Origin: Spirochaetales bacterium
GTDB lineage: Bacteria > Spirochaetota > Spirochaetia > CADAEX01
Reading direction: 5' to 3'
Assembly (NCBI GenBank): GCA_024233785.1
Contig: JACKPD010000010.1
Location: forward strand, 15,393-79,392
DNA: 64,000 nucleotides
Numbering within the stretch: the first letter of the stretch is position 1; each line of letters starts with the position of its first letter. The notes beneath the pieces were generated by a model that saw only the letters and a list, made by a program, of their open reading frames with translations, searched no databases and was not told where the DNA came from. The position numbers and the translations under genes are program-made. Positions 8,522-16,495 of the stretch are shown in pieces.

Positions 8522-10495
8522 CTATTTATTAATTATTGCTGCAAGATTCTCGGGAGTAAACCCGAATTTCTTCGCGACATCCTTATAGTTTCCTGATTCT
8601 CCGAAAACATCAATCGCAAGAACATCTTCCCTGGATGCGACATATCCCATCCAGCCTGTTGACACTCCGCATTCCGCAGCCACTACACGGCAGCCGGCAG
8701 GGATAAGTTTGTCACGGTAAGCTTTTCCCTGTGCCTCAAAAAGCTCTCTTGAAGGAACAGAGACGACTCTTACTTTTTTCGTTGTATGTGCAAGTGCATC
8801 AAGCGCCAGATTTACCTCAGACCCTGTAGCAAGAACAACAACATCAGGTTTCCCGGCACAGTCTTTAACAATGTATGCCCCTTTTCTCATGCTCTTTTTC
8901 CAGTCCGGATCCGCTTTTTCGTAGGTACGGAGGTTCTGCCTTGTAAAAGCCATGGCTGTCGGGCCGTCTGCCCTTTCCATTGCCATCTGCCAGCCGACTA
9001 CAGTTTCCTGGGGATCGCCGGGCCTTAACATCCTTAAATTCGGAATAACCCTGAGTGACTCTATCTGTTCCACAGCCTGATGTGTCGGCCCGTCTTCTCC
9101 TACATAGATGGAATCATGCGTAAAAATAAAAACAGAAGGGATCTTCATTATCGCGGCAAGCCTTAGTGTAGGCCTCATGTAATCAGCAAAAACAAGGAAA
9201 GTCGCGCAGTAGCTTCTTAGTCCTCCGTGGAGAATAATACCGTTTGCAACTCCTCCCATAGCATGTTCCCTTACGCCGAAGTGAAGAGACCTTCCAGCCC
9301 GGTTTTCTTTTGAAAAGTCGCCGTTATCAGGAACAACTGTATTATTGGATGGAGCAAGGTCCGCAGACCCTCCTACAAGGTTCGGGACAGCGGCGCACAT
9401 GCTTACAAGTGCATTTCCGCTTGCAACCCTTGTCGCGACACTTTCATCAATTTTATACTGCGGCAGGGCACTGTCATCAACAGCTATGCCGCCGCCTGCC
9501 ATAAATTTGTCCCAAAGCAGCGCGAGGTCGCTGTTTTCCTTTCTCCAGGCAGCATATTCATCATTCCATTTATCATATTTCTTTTTAAGCTCAGCTTTTT
9601 TGGCTTTGAAATAGTCATAGGCTTCAGGGAAAACATAAAAGTCGGAATTTTCAGGAATTCCAAGGTTCTTTCTTGTTAATTTGATCTCTTCTTCTCCAAG
9701 CGGCGCGCCGTGAACCTTGTGGGTTCCAGCCATATTCGGAGACCCTTTTCCTATAACAGATTTAAGCATGATGAATGAGGGTTTTTTCTTTTCTGCCTTT
9801 GCCTCTGCGACAAGAGAGAGGATGCCGTCAAGATCATAGGCATCACCTTTAAGGACCTGCCAGCCGTAAGCCTTGTACCTGTCGCCTACATTCTCCGTGA
9901 ATGCGATATCTGTTTTACCTTCGATAGTAATTCCATTGTCATCATAAAAAACAATGAGCTTCCCGAGACCTAAATGCCCCGCAAGTGATGCAGCTTCAGA
10001 AGTAATACCTTCCATCATGCAGCCGTCGCCTGATAGCGCATAAGTATAATGGTCAATTAGTTTTCTCTTTTCAGTATTAAACTTTGCAGCAAGCATCTCT
10101 TCTGCTATTGCCATACCTACCGCATTTGAAAACCCTGCGCCCAGAGGCCCTGTTGTAGTCTCAACTCCGTCTGTCCAGCCGTATTCCGGATGACCTGGAG
10201 TTTTTGTCCCGAGCTGCCTGAATCCTTTAAGATCTTCAATTGTCAGTCCGAACCCCGCAACATGAAGCAGGGCGTAAAGAAAAGCTGATCCATGTCCGGC
10301 CGACAGGACAAACCTGTCCCTGTTTATCCACTTCGGATTTTCCGGATTATAATTCATTATTTCGCCATAGAGCAGCGCGCCAAGTTCAGCACAACCCATA
10401 GGAAGTCCGGGATGCCCGGATTTTGCCTTCTGGACCTGATCAACAGATAAAGCCCTTACTGAATTTGCCACAGCTGTAACAGCCTGTTTATTCAT
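8522..10495 (-). CDS. tkt: transketolase
   Basis: Thiamine-diphosphate enzyme of the non-oxidative pentose phosphate pathway, moving two-carbon units between sugar phosphates. The 657-aa length is normal. Visible features are the N-terminal TPP-binding domain with GDGCMMEGITSEAASLAGH (GDG...N-type motif), HKVHGAPLG with substrate-contacting residues, the pyrimidine domain with the catalytic Glu in FGVREHAMGG, and the phosphate-binding HDSIYVGEDGPTHQ loop. The ATG has an AGGGGGAAC ribosome-binding site. It stands alone, closed by its own terminator; rpiB, from the same pathway, lies a short distance away on the other strand. Confidence 0.96.
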   Translation of the reverse strand: MNKQAVTAVANSVRALSVDQVQKAKSGHPGLPMGCAELGALLYGEIMNYNPENPKWINRDRFVLSAGHGSAFLYALLHVAGFGLTIEDLKGFRQLGTKTPGHPEYGWTDGVETTTGPLGAGFSNAVGMAIAEEMLAAKFNTEKRKLIDHYTYALSGDGCMMEGITSEAASLAGHLGLGKLIVFYDDNGITIEGKTDIAFTENVGDRYKAYGWQVLKGDAYDLDGILSLVAEAKAEKKKPSFIMLKSVIGKGSPNMAGTHKVHGAPLGEEEIKLTRKNLGIPENSDFYVFPEAYDYFKAKKAELKKKYDKWNDEYAAWRKENSDLALLWDKFMAGGGIAVDDSALPQYKIDESVATRVASGNALVSMCAAVPNLVGGSADLAPSNNTVVPDNGDFSKENRAGRSLHFGVREHAMGGVANGIILHGGLRSYCATFLVFADYMRPTLRLAAIMKIPSVFIFTHDSIYVGEDGPTHQAVEQIESLRVIPNLRMLRPGDPQETVVGWQMAMERADGPTAMAFTRQNLRTYEKADPDWKKSMRKGAYIVKDCAGKPDVVVLATGSEVNLALDALAHTTKKVRVVSVPSRELFEAQGKAYRDKLIPAGCRVVAAECGVSTGWMGYVASREDVLAIDVFGESGNYKDVAKKFGFTPENLAAIINK

Positions 10496-10658
10496 ATGTT
10501 CCCCCTATACAGATTTCTACATATCTACCTAAGTATTGTTATTCTAATACAATTGATTTTTTTTTTAAAGATACCAACCGCGTCAGTATAAAACATTTTT
10601 TAATCAAATCCTGAAAAACAGTGATATAAGAAACAAAATATTGTAGTATTTAAAAAGC

Positions 10659-11330
10659 ATGGAAATATTTTATGACGAGATAATAAAAGCAATGCCGGCA
10701 GGTCCGGTCCTTATAGCAAGAGAAATGGGTTCAAGGTCTGCTGTATTTGTTCCGTTTGTAAAAATTGATGGCAGGGAATATGTACTGTTTGAAAAAAGGG
10801 CAAAAGGGATAAGGCAGCAGGGCGAGATCTGTTTTCCGGGGGGGATGTCAGACAAAAACCTGGACAAAACAACTGAAGAAACAGCAGTAAGGGAAACAGC
10901 GGAAGAACTCGGGATTACCAGGGAAAAAATAAGGAAGGGAAAACATCTGGGGTACCTGGTTTCAAGCGCGGGGCTTGCTATTGACGTTTACATGGGAAGG
11001 CTTTTAATAAAAAGTTTTTCCGAACTTACCCCTAATGCCAGCGAGGTTGAGAACATATATCCTGTGCCGTTCAGTTTTTTCATCAGCTCAAAACCGGACA
11101 GGTACATGCTTGAAACAGAGGTAAAACCCATGCTTTTTAATGAAAACGGGAACAGGGAAATTCTGTTTCCCGCAAAGGAACTTGGCCTTCCCGAGATTTA
11201 TCATGCTCCATGGAAAGGAAGGAAAGCCTCTGTCTATGTTTACAGATATGAAGATATAACAATATGGGGAATTACTGCCGCCATAATCTATGAAATATCA
11301 GCAATTATTATCAACGGGGGAACACATTGA
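10659..11330 (+). CDS. CoA-pyrophosphatase-like Nudix hydrolase
   Basis: 223 aa. The Nudix box (GGMSDKNLD...ETAVRETAEELG) is complete in its catalytic REXXEE core. It is preceded by LFEKRAKGIRQQGEICFPGG, which fits the extra signature (LLTxRS...GxxxFPGG) of the NudL/YeaB group that hydrolyses coenzyme A to 3',5'-ADP and phosphopantetheine. Substrate is inferred from that motif only. It is the first gene of an apparent operon with rpiB and an ABC-2 exporter; its TGA overlaps the rpiB TTG. Confidence 0.85.
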   Translation: MEIFYDEIIKAMPAGPVLIAREMGSRSAVFVPFVKIDGREYVLFEKRAKGIRQQGEICFPGGMSDKNLDKTTEETAVRETAEELGITREKIRKGKHLGYLVSSAGLAIDVYMGRLLIKSFSELTPNASEVENIYPVPFSFFISSKPDRYMLETEVKPMLFNENGNREILFPAKELGLPEIYHAPWKGRKASVYVYRYEDITIWGITAAIIYEISAIIINGGTH

Positions 11331-11776
11331 AAGAAAAAGTTATTATCGGGTGTGATCATGGTGCATTTGAATTAAAGGAAAAAATAAAAAAATTTCTTGC
11401 CGGATCCGGTTACAGCGTATCTGATGCCGGAGTCTACAATGAGGAACGGGCGGATTATCCCGATATTGCGGAAAAGGCCTGCGGGGAATTCCTGAGCGGG
11501 GGTTACGCTTTCGGGATATTGTGCTGCGGTACCGGGATAGGCATATCAATTGCCGCAAATAAAATAAACGGGATCAGATGTGCGCTCCTGCATGATCTTT
11601 ACACCGCGGAGATGAGCAAAGCGCATAACAACGCCAATTTTATTGCTTTTGGTGGAAGGGTAAGCTATGCTGACCCGGTCGAAAGCATGATAATGAAATT
11701 TATAAAAACTGAATATGAAGGGGGCCGCCACGAAGGGAGGCTTCAGAAAATCAGCTCTCTTGAACATCACCTTTAA
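11327..11776 (+). CDS. rpiB: ribose-5-phosphate isomerase B
   Basis: Interconverts ribose 5-phosphate and ribulose 5-phosphate. The 149-aa protein matches the RpiB/LacAB fold: GCDHGAFELK at the N-terminus, the catalytic Cys/Thr region CCGTGIGISIAANK, and KAHNNANFIAFGGR near the C-terminus. The start is TTG at 11327, overlapping the Nudix stop and preceded by GGGGG. It complements transketolase at 8522-10495. A related galactose-6-phosphate isomerase subunit is less likely because no partner gene is present. Confidence 0.92.
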   Translation: MKEKVIIGCDHGAFELKEKIKKFLAGSGYSVSDAGVYNEERADYPDIAEKACGEFLSGGYAFGILCCGTGIGISIAANKINGIRCALLHDLYTAEMSKAHNNANFIAFGGRVSYADPVESMIMKFIKTEYEGGRHEGRLQKISSLEHHL

Positions 11777-11790
11777 CCGGAGACAGATAA

Positions 11791-12552
11791 TTGCTTTCAT
11801 TAATCGGTATAACCAAGAAATTCCCGGGACAGATGAAACCAGCAGCCGAAAATATAACATTTGAAGTAAAACAGGGTGAAGTTGCGGCCCTTCTGGGAGA
11901 AAACGGAGCAGGCAAAACAACAACCCTGAGGGTTATCTCAACAATGCTTAAACCTGACCGCGGAACATGCACTGTTATGGGGCATGATTCTGTAAACACC
12001 CCGGGCAGGGTGAGAGAAGCTGTCGGCATGCTCCTCGGCGGGGAAACAGGTCTTTATGACAGGCTTACAGCAAGGGAAAATATTTCATATTTTGCAGACC
12101 TGCATGGAATGTCGCGCGAAGTGCAGAAAGAAAATATTAAAGCGCTTGCAGGTATTCTCGGCATGGAAGATTATCTTGATAAAAGGTGCGGTACTTTCTC
12201 AAGGGGCATGAAACAGAAAACCGCGTTTGCAAGGGCCCTTATACATAATCCCCCTGTTATCCTCCTTGATGAACCGACAACAGGCCTTGATGTATCATCA
12301 TCAAAGACTGTAAGGGATTTTATAATCCGCTGCAAAGATGAGGGAAGGACAGTCCTTTTCTCAAGCCACAATATTGATGAGGTAAAAAAACTCGCAGACA
12401 GGATAATTATAATCCATGGCGGGATTGTCCGGGAAAACAGAACCCGGGAAGAACTTATAAATAAATACGGTGATGATCTTGAATCTGTTTTTATAAGTAT
12501 CACAAGCGCGGGTAATGATGAAGAGCACAGAGAAAGGGGAAGTAATGGGTAA
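11791..12552 (+). CDS. ABC-2 type exporter, ATP-binding subunit (NatA-like)
   Basis: 253-aa ABC ATPase: Walker A GENGAGKTT, signature TFSRGMKQK (degenerate LSGGQ), Walker B VILLDEPTTG, D-loop and switch His (FSSHN). The short sequence and following ABC-2 permease match NatA/CcmA-type export systems such as sodium exporters or drug efflux. The start is TTG at 11791 with GGAGA 8 nt upstream. It overlaps the permease by 8 bp, so the two should be translationally coupled. Confidence 0.9.
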   Translation: MLSLIGITKKFPGQMKPAAENITFEVKQGEVAALLGENGAGKTTTLRVISTMLKPDRGTCTVMGHDSVNTPGRVREAVGMLLGGETGLYDRLTARENISYFADLHGMSREVQKENIKALAGILGMEDYLDKRCGTFSRGMKQKTAFARALIHNPPVILLDEPTTGLDVSSSKTVRDFIIRCKDEGRTVLFSSHNIDEVKKLADRIIIIHGGIVRENRTREELINKYGDDLESVFISITSAGNDEEHRERGSNG

Positions 12553-13720
12553 TATTACCGTACTAAGGGTTGTCTCAAAAGAACTCAAAGATATAATCCG
12601 CGATAAAAGATCGCTGTTTATCTCACTTGTTTTTCCCATGCTGCTTTTTCCTCTAATATTCGGGGCTTTTGAGAGCTCTCTTCTTTCCCCTGACACCGGC
12701 AGGGATGAAAAAATAAAAATCGGAATAAATATAACCGGAGACAACCGGGCTGAGAAGATTATCAGCCTTCATGAAAATATTACTCTGCTTAAAAGCGATG
12801 ATCCTGTTGAAATGCTTAAGCAAAGGGAAGTATCCGCGGCAGTGACAGTAAATGGAGATTCAGAAGAGGAAATAATAATTACAGCCGATAATTCACGCAG
12901 GGAATCCGTTTCCGCGGCAACAGCTGTCGCGGCTCTTTTTTCGGCACAGCCGGGGGCTGAAGAGACGGTAAATGAAAGTATTATAAAAAACAGAGTTAAT
13001 GCGGGAAATGGAGGACATCAGTTTTCAGTAAGCAGCAGAACCCTTTATCCGCCTGAAATCGGAAGCAGCATGCTTACTCTTTCAATAATCCTCCCCCTGC
13101 TTCTGATGACATTCACTTCAGTAAGCACAACAGCGGTTGCCGCTGACCTCGGCGCGGGTGAAAAGGAAAGGCAGACACTTGAGCCTCTCCTTGCAAATCC
13201 GGCATCGCGGATACAGATACTCGCAGGCAAGTTCCTTGCTGTTACAATAATGGGGATTGCCGGGGTTTTATCCTTCACGGCAGGAATTGTAATATCATAT
13301 TTTATAAATCCCGATTTTCTGGGAACAGGCCCTCTTGTCTTTACAGTTAAAGGGGCCCCGCTTGCCGTTCTCTGCATCCAGACCATCTTACTGTCAATGA
13401 TATTCGGTTCTGCCGAATTGGCCCTCAGCATATCCGCAAGGTCTGTAAAAGAGGCACAGCTCATGTTCATACCTCTTTTGATGGTAAGCATGGCATGCGG
13501 CTACAGCGTCACAATGATTACACCAGAAAGCGGCGCGGCAGAAGTAGTGCGTCACATACCGCTTGTAAATATCGGCCTTCTTATAAAGGAAATCTCCCTC
13601 GGCTCAGCTTCAGGCGCAGACATAATAGCAACCCTGGCATGGAGTGTTGTATATACTGCACTCTTTCTTGCAGCAGCCCTCGCCTTCTTCTCAAGCGAAA
13701 AGGTAATACTCAGAAGCTGA
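12545..13720 (+). CDS. ABC-2 type exporter, permease subunit (NatB-like)
   Basis: 391-aa membrane protein: one N-terminal membrane span, a large extracytoplasmic domain of about 140 residues, then about five to six spans containing the ABC-2 motif EKERQTLEPLLANPASRIQI typical of NatB and YhaP-like permeases. The ATG at 12545 is preferred over an upstream in-frame ATG at 12515 because AGGGGA sits just before it. The substrate is unknown; Na+ is suggested only by family resemblance. Confidence 0.85.
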   Translation: MGNITVLRVVSKELKDIIRDKRSLFISLVFPMLLFPLIFGAFESSLLSPDTGRDEKIKIGINITGDNRAEKIISLHENITLLKSDDPVEMLKQREVSAAVTVNGDSEEEIIITADNSRRESVSAATAVAALFSAQPGAEETVNESIIKNRVNAGNGGHQFSVSSRTLYPPEIGSSMLTLSIILPLLLMTFTSVSTTAVAADLGAGEKERQTLEPLLANPASRIQILAGKFLAVTIMGIAGVLSFTAGIVISYFINPDFLGTGPLVFTVKGAPLAVLCIQTILLSMIFGSAELALSISARSVKEAQLMFIPLLMVSMACGYSVTMITPESGAAEVVRHIPLVNIGLLIKEISLGSASGADIIATLAWSVVYTALFLAAALAFFSSEKVILRS

Positions 13721-13732
13721 AATACAAAATAT

Positions 13733-13760
13733 TTGACATATTCGTAAAATCCTGTATTAT
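13733..13760 (+). promoter_or_regulatory. strong sigma-70 type promoter for a tiny ORF
   Basis: Consensus -35 TTGACA (13733-13738), 16-nt spacer, -10 TATTAT (13755-13760). It lies 12 bp after the natB-like stop and reads toward the 18-codon ORF at 13796, leaving a leader of about 29 nt. Confidence 0.75.
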
Positions 13761-13795
13761 TCTATAAAGAACGGCCAAACTTCAGGGAGGACCCG

Positions 13796-13852
13796 ATGCT
13801 GTATATTTTACTTTGCGTTATAGCAGTAATCATAATTATCAGGATTATCTAA
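13796..13852 (+). CDS. 18-residue hydrophobic peptide
   Basis: An ATG-to-TAA frame of 18 codons encodes an almost wholly hydrophobic peptide (MLYILLCVIAVIIIIRII), enough for one membrane span. A near-consensus GGGAGG ribosome-binding site lies 5 nt before the ATG and a TTGACA/TATTAT promoter lies upstream, so expression signals are stronger than for most neighbours. Type I toxins and small regulatory peptides of membrane complexes share this size and composition. I see no obvious antisense promoter or adjacent membrane complex apart from the ABC-2 exporter. Real translation is inferred from the signals only. Confidence 0.55.
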   Translation: MLYILLCVIAVIIIIRII

Positions 13853-13868
13853 ACATAAATATAGCATT

Positions 13869-14837
13869 TCACGGTTTAACAATACCGGATATTCTGTTTA
13901 TAATCCTTCTCCAGAAAGACTCTTCAGAAATAAACCTGTAGGCAATTTCAGAAAATTCAGGACACATAAGATACCCGTAAACCTTATGGGGGTTGTTCTT
14001 TCCCTTATAGTGGTAGTTGTTCTGCACAATATAATCGACAGGTTTTACCCCGTGCATCGAAGGGGCGAACTCCTTTTCAAGACTGTATACAAGGGCAATT
14101 TTATCATCAAGATCAGACAGGTTGTCCCACCCTTCCCTGATTGATTCGGGTGTTGCCGGGCGGCTTTTACTGTTTATCTCCCTTCCCTGATCTTTCAGTA
14201 TTTTTTTAATAATAACCGGAAGCCCTAGAGGAGAGCCTATTGTCACAAGATGATCAACGATCTTCCTGTTGCCCAGATCCATCAGCGTATCATAGGCAAT
14301 TATCGAACCCATAGAGTGGGCGACAAGCATTATTTTATATTTTCTGTATTTCCTGAGTTTCTCCAAAAGACGCTTTTTGAATTCCTCTTTGGCATCCACA
14401 TCCGGGTTTATCCGGCTTTTTCCGCTGTAATATGTGTCAAGGTCGGCAAACATTCTTTTGATTGCGATGTCAGCGATCCTGTCTATGCCGGCTATAATAT
14501 CGCCTTTGATAAACAGCAGTTCAAGGCCTGATTCAATCGTACGGCTCATTGTCTTTTTAAGACGCTCACGGACACTTATCCTTTCACGCGGGCCTTCCCC
14601 GGAGCCGGGCTGATAAGGGAAAGTAAGATACCGCGGATCATTTTCATCCCCCTCATCAGGGTCCTGCGGTGATTCATAATTCAGGTCGGCCCAGTAAACA
14701 AGATCAAATCTGAAATCCCTGGGCTTAAAAACGTTTTTTTCAAATCCTTCCTGTATTGCTTCCTTCCACCATTTGGAGAGCATCTCCTCGGGAGGTTTAT
14801 TTTTCAGCCCATGTATTCCTATTATAATTCTCTTCAT
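13869..14837 (-). CDS. alpha/beta hydrolase (lipase-like)
   Basis: 322 aa, no signal peptide. HG near the N-terminus (IIIGIHGLKNKPPEE) supplies an oxyanion region, and LVAHSMGSIIAYD near residue 190 is the nucleophile elbow (GxSxG-like, AHSMG) followed by the typical helix. Acidic and His candidates lie in the C-terminal third, including SMHGVKPVDYIV and NPHKVYGYL. The overall pattern resembles PGAP1/lipase-like esterases; the substrate cannot be told. It is a single gene, with weak translation signals upstream. Confidence 0.75.
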   Translation of the reverse strand: MKRIIIGIHGLKNKPPEEMLSKWWKEAIQEGFEKNVFKPRDFRFDLVYWADLNYESPQDPDEGDENDPRYLTFPYQPGSGEGPRERISVRERLKKTMSRTIESGLELLFIKGDIIAGIDRIADIAIKRMFADLDTYYSGKSRINPDVDAKEEFKKRLLEKLRKYRKYKIMLVAHSMGSIIAYDTLMDLGNRKIVDHLVTIGSPLGLPVIIKKILKDQGREINSKSRPATPESIREGWDNLSDLDDKIALVYSLEKEFAPSMHGVKPVDYIVQNNYHYKGKNNPHKVYGYLMCPEFSEIAYRFISEESFWRRIINRISGIVKP

Positions 14838-14904
14838 GTTTTTATGTACTCTCTTGTTAAATGCTGAACTTTAAATAATAAACTGGGATAACATTATTAT
14901 TAAT

Positions 14905-14948
14905 AAAAAATTAATAAAATAAAAGGGCTGCCAGGATTTTGACAGCCC
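14905..14948 (-). terminator. terminator of gdhA (minus strand)
   Basis: Stem GGGCTG/CAGCCC (14925-14930 with 14943-14948, extended by one further pair after a mismatch), followed on the minus strand by a T/A-rich tract (complement of 14905-14924). It lies about 40 bp past the gdhA stop. Confidence 0.8.
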
Positions 14949-14990
14949 CTCTTCTTAAATAAATTTCTTAAATCAACAAATAATTAAATA

Positions 14991-16325
14991 TCAATATCCA
15001 AGGTCAAGCATTGCGTCTGCGACTTTCTTGAAACCTGCGATATTGGCGCCTTTTACATAATTTATATAGCCTGAATCTTTTCCTTCCTGAACACATGAAG
15101 AGTGTATATTGATCATGATTGTTTTGAGTTTTGCATCTACTTCTTCCGCTGACCAGGAATATTTCATTGCGTTCTGGCTCATTTCAAGACCGGATGTCGC
15201 AACCCCTCCGGCGTTGGCAGCTTTTCCGGGAGCAAACGGGATTTTTTTATTTATAAACTCAGTAACAGCATCCGCGGTGCATCCCATGTTTGATGTTTCA
15301 ACTACATATTTTACGCCGTTGGCGATAAGAGCCTTTGCATCAGCAAGGTTAAGCTCATTCTGGAAAGCGCACGGGAAAGCCATATCTACTTTTAATTCCC
15401 ACGGTTTTTTCCCGGGGAAGAATTTTGCGCCGAATTTTTCTGCATATGGAGCTACAATATCCTTGTTGGAGGCCCTGAGCTGAAGCATATAATCCCATTT
15501 TTCCTTTGTTGATATCCCTTTTTCATCATATACATACCCGTCAGGTCCTGATATCGCAACTACCTTCGCGCCGAGCTCGGTTCCCTTTATACAAGCTCCC
15601 CATGCAACGTTGCCGAAGCCTGATACAGCGATTGTCTTTCCTTTCATTGTATCCTTGTTTGCCTTGACCATTTCATCGGCAAAGTACATTGTTCCATACC
15701 CTGTCGCTTCAGGTCTTACAAGTGAGCCGCCCCAGTTAATACCTTTTCCGGTAAGAACTCCGGTGTTTTCAACCTTGAGCCTCTTGTACTGGCCGTACAT
15801 AAACCCGATTTCCCTTCCGCCTACACCGATATCCCCTGCCGGAACGTCTGTTTCAGGCCCTATGTATTTCTGAAGTTCTGTCATGAATGAACGGCAGAAT
15901 CTCAGGATTTCCGCATCGGATCTTCCCTTGGGATTAAAATCCGAACCGCCTTTTCCTCCGCCCATTGGAAGGGTTGTAAGGCTGTTTTTAAACATCTGCT
16001 CAAAACCGAGGAATTTAAGGGTTCCGAGTGTTACACTCGGGTGAAACCGGAGTCCTCCCTTGTAAGGGCCGATCGCATTATTAAACTGGACCCTGTAGCC
16101 CCTGTTAACCTGGACTTCACCATTGTCATCTTCCCATTCAACCTTGAAAGAGAAGACCCTGTCCGGTTCTGTAATTCTTTCAAGGATCTTTGCCTTGAGG
16201 TAAGCAGGGTTGTCATTGACAACATCTATTATTGATTCAATTACCTCTTTTGCAGCCTGGATAAATTCCGGCTGGGCTGGATTTTTTCTTTCGAGTTCCG
16301 CCATAAATTCATCAAGATTATACAT
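14991..16325 (-). CDS. gdhA: NADP-type glutamate dehydrogenase
   Basis: Reductive amination of 2-oxoglutarate to glutamate, the ammonium-assimilating step. The 444-aa length, the N-terminal extension of about 50 residues and the motif PMGGGKGGSDFNPKG with catalytic Lys match the hexameric small-subunit GDH found in E. coli GdhA. The Rossmann domain carries VSGFGNVAWGA; with no acidic residue at the usual NAD-binding position nearby, NADP use is likely, but this is inferred from the family. AAGGAG precedes the ATG. It is monocistronic with its own terminator. Confidence 0.94.
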   Translation of the reverse strand: MYNLDEFMAELERKNPAQPEFIQAAKEVIESIIDVVNDNPAYLKAKILERITEPDRVFSFKVEWEDDNGEVQVNRGYRVQFNNAIGPYKGGLRFHPSVTLGTLKFLGFEQMFKNSLTTLPMGGGKGGSDFNPKGRSDAEILRFCRSFMTELQKYIGPETDVPAGDIGVGGREIGFMYGQYKRLKVENTGVLTGKGINWGGSLVRPEATGYGTMYFADEMVKANKDTMKGKTIAVSGFGNVAWGACIKGTELGAKVVAISGPDGYVYDEKGISTKEKWDYMLQLRASNKDIVAPYAEKFGAKFFPGKKPWELKVDMAFPCAFQNELNLADAKALIANGVKYVVETSNMGCTADAVTEFINKKIPFAPGKAANAGGVATSGLEMSQNAMKYSWSAEEVDAKLKTIMINIHSSCVQEGKDSGYINYVKGANIAGFKKVADAMLDLGY

Positions 16326-16454
16326 TTTAACAGCTCCTTAATTCTGTTTTTGCGGTTTAAGTTATTCTTATCACGCAATCTATTACTATATTTAATCACA
16401 TTGATAAAACTGGTCAAGACCTGTCTACCCAACTATGCAGGTTATGAATGATTA

Positions 16455-16484
16455 TTGTTGATATAAATGCCTGCTATGTATTAT
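16455..16484 (+). promoter_or_regulatory. putative promoter for the receiver/PPDK_N gene
   Basis: -35 TTGTTG (16455-16460), 18-nt spacer, -10 TATTAT (16479-16484). The expected start is about 5 bp before the ATG at 16496 and downstream of the ATG at 16448, which supports the shorter protein. Confidence 0.4.
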
Positions 16485-16495
16485 TCTTAATAACG

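Noticed and set aside
12515..12544. Upstream in-frame ATG for the NatB-like permease
   Set aside because: It lies deep in the ATPase gene without a ribosome-binding site; the ATG at 12545 has AGGGGA.
16448..16495. Upstream ATG of the receiver/PPDK_N gene
   Set aside because: It precedes the only plausible -10 box, and the added residues have no family similarity.
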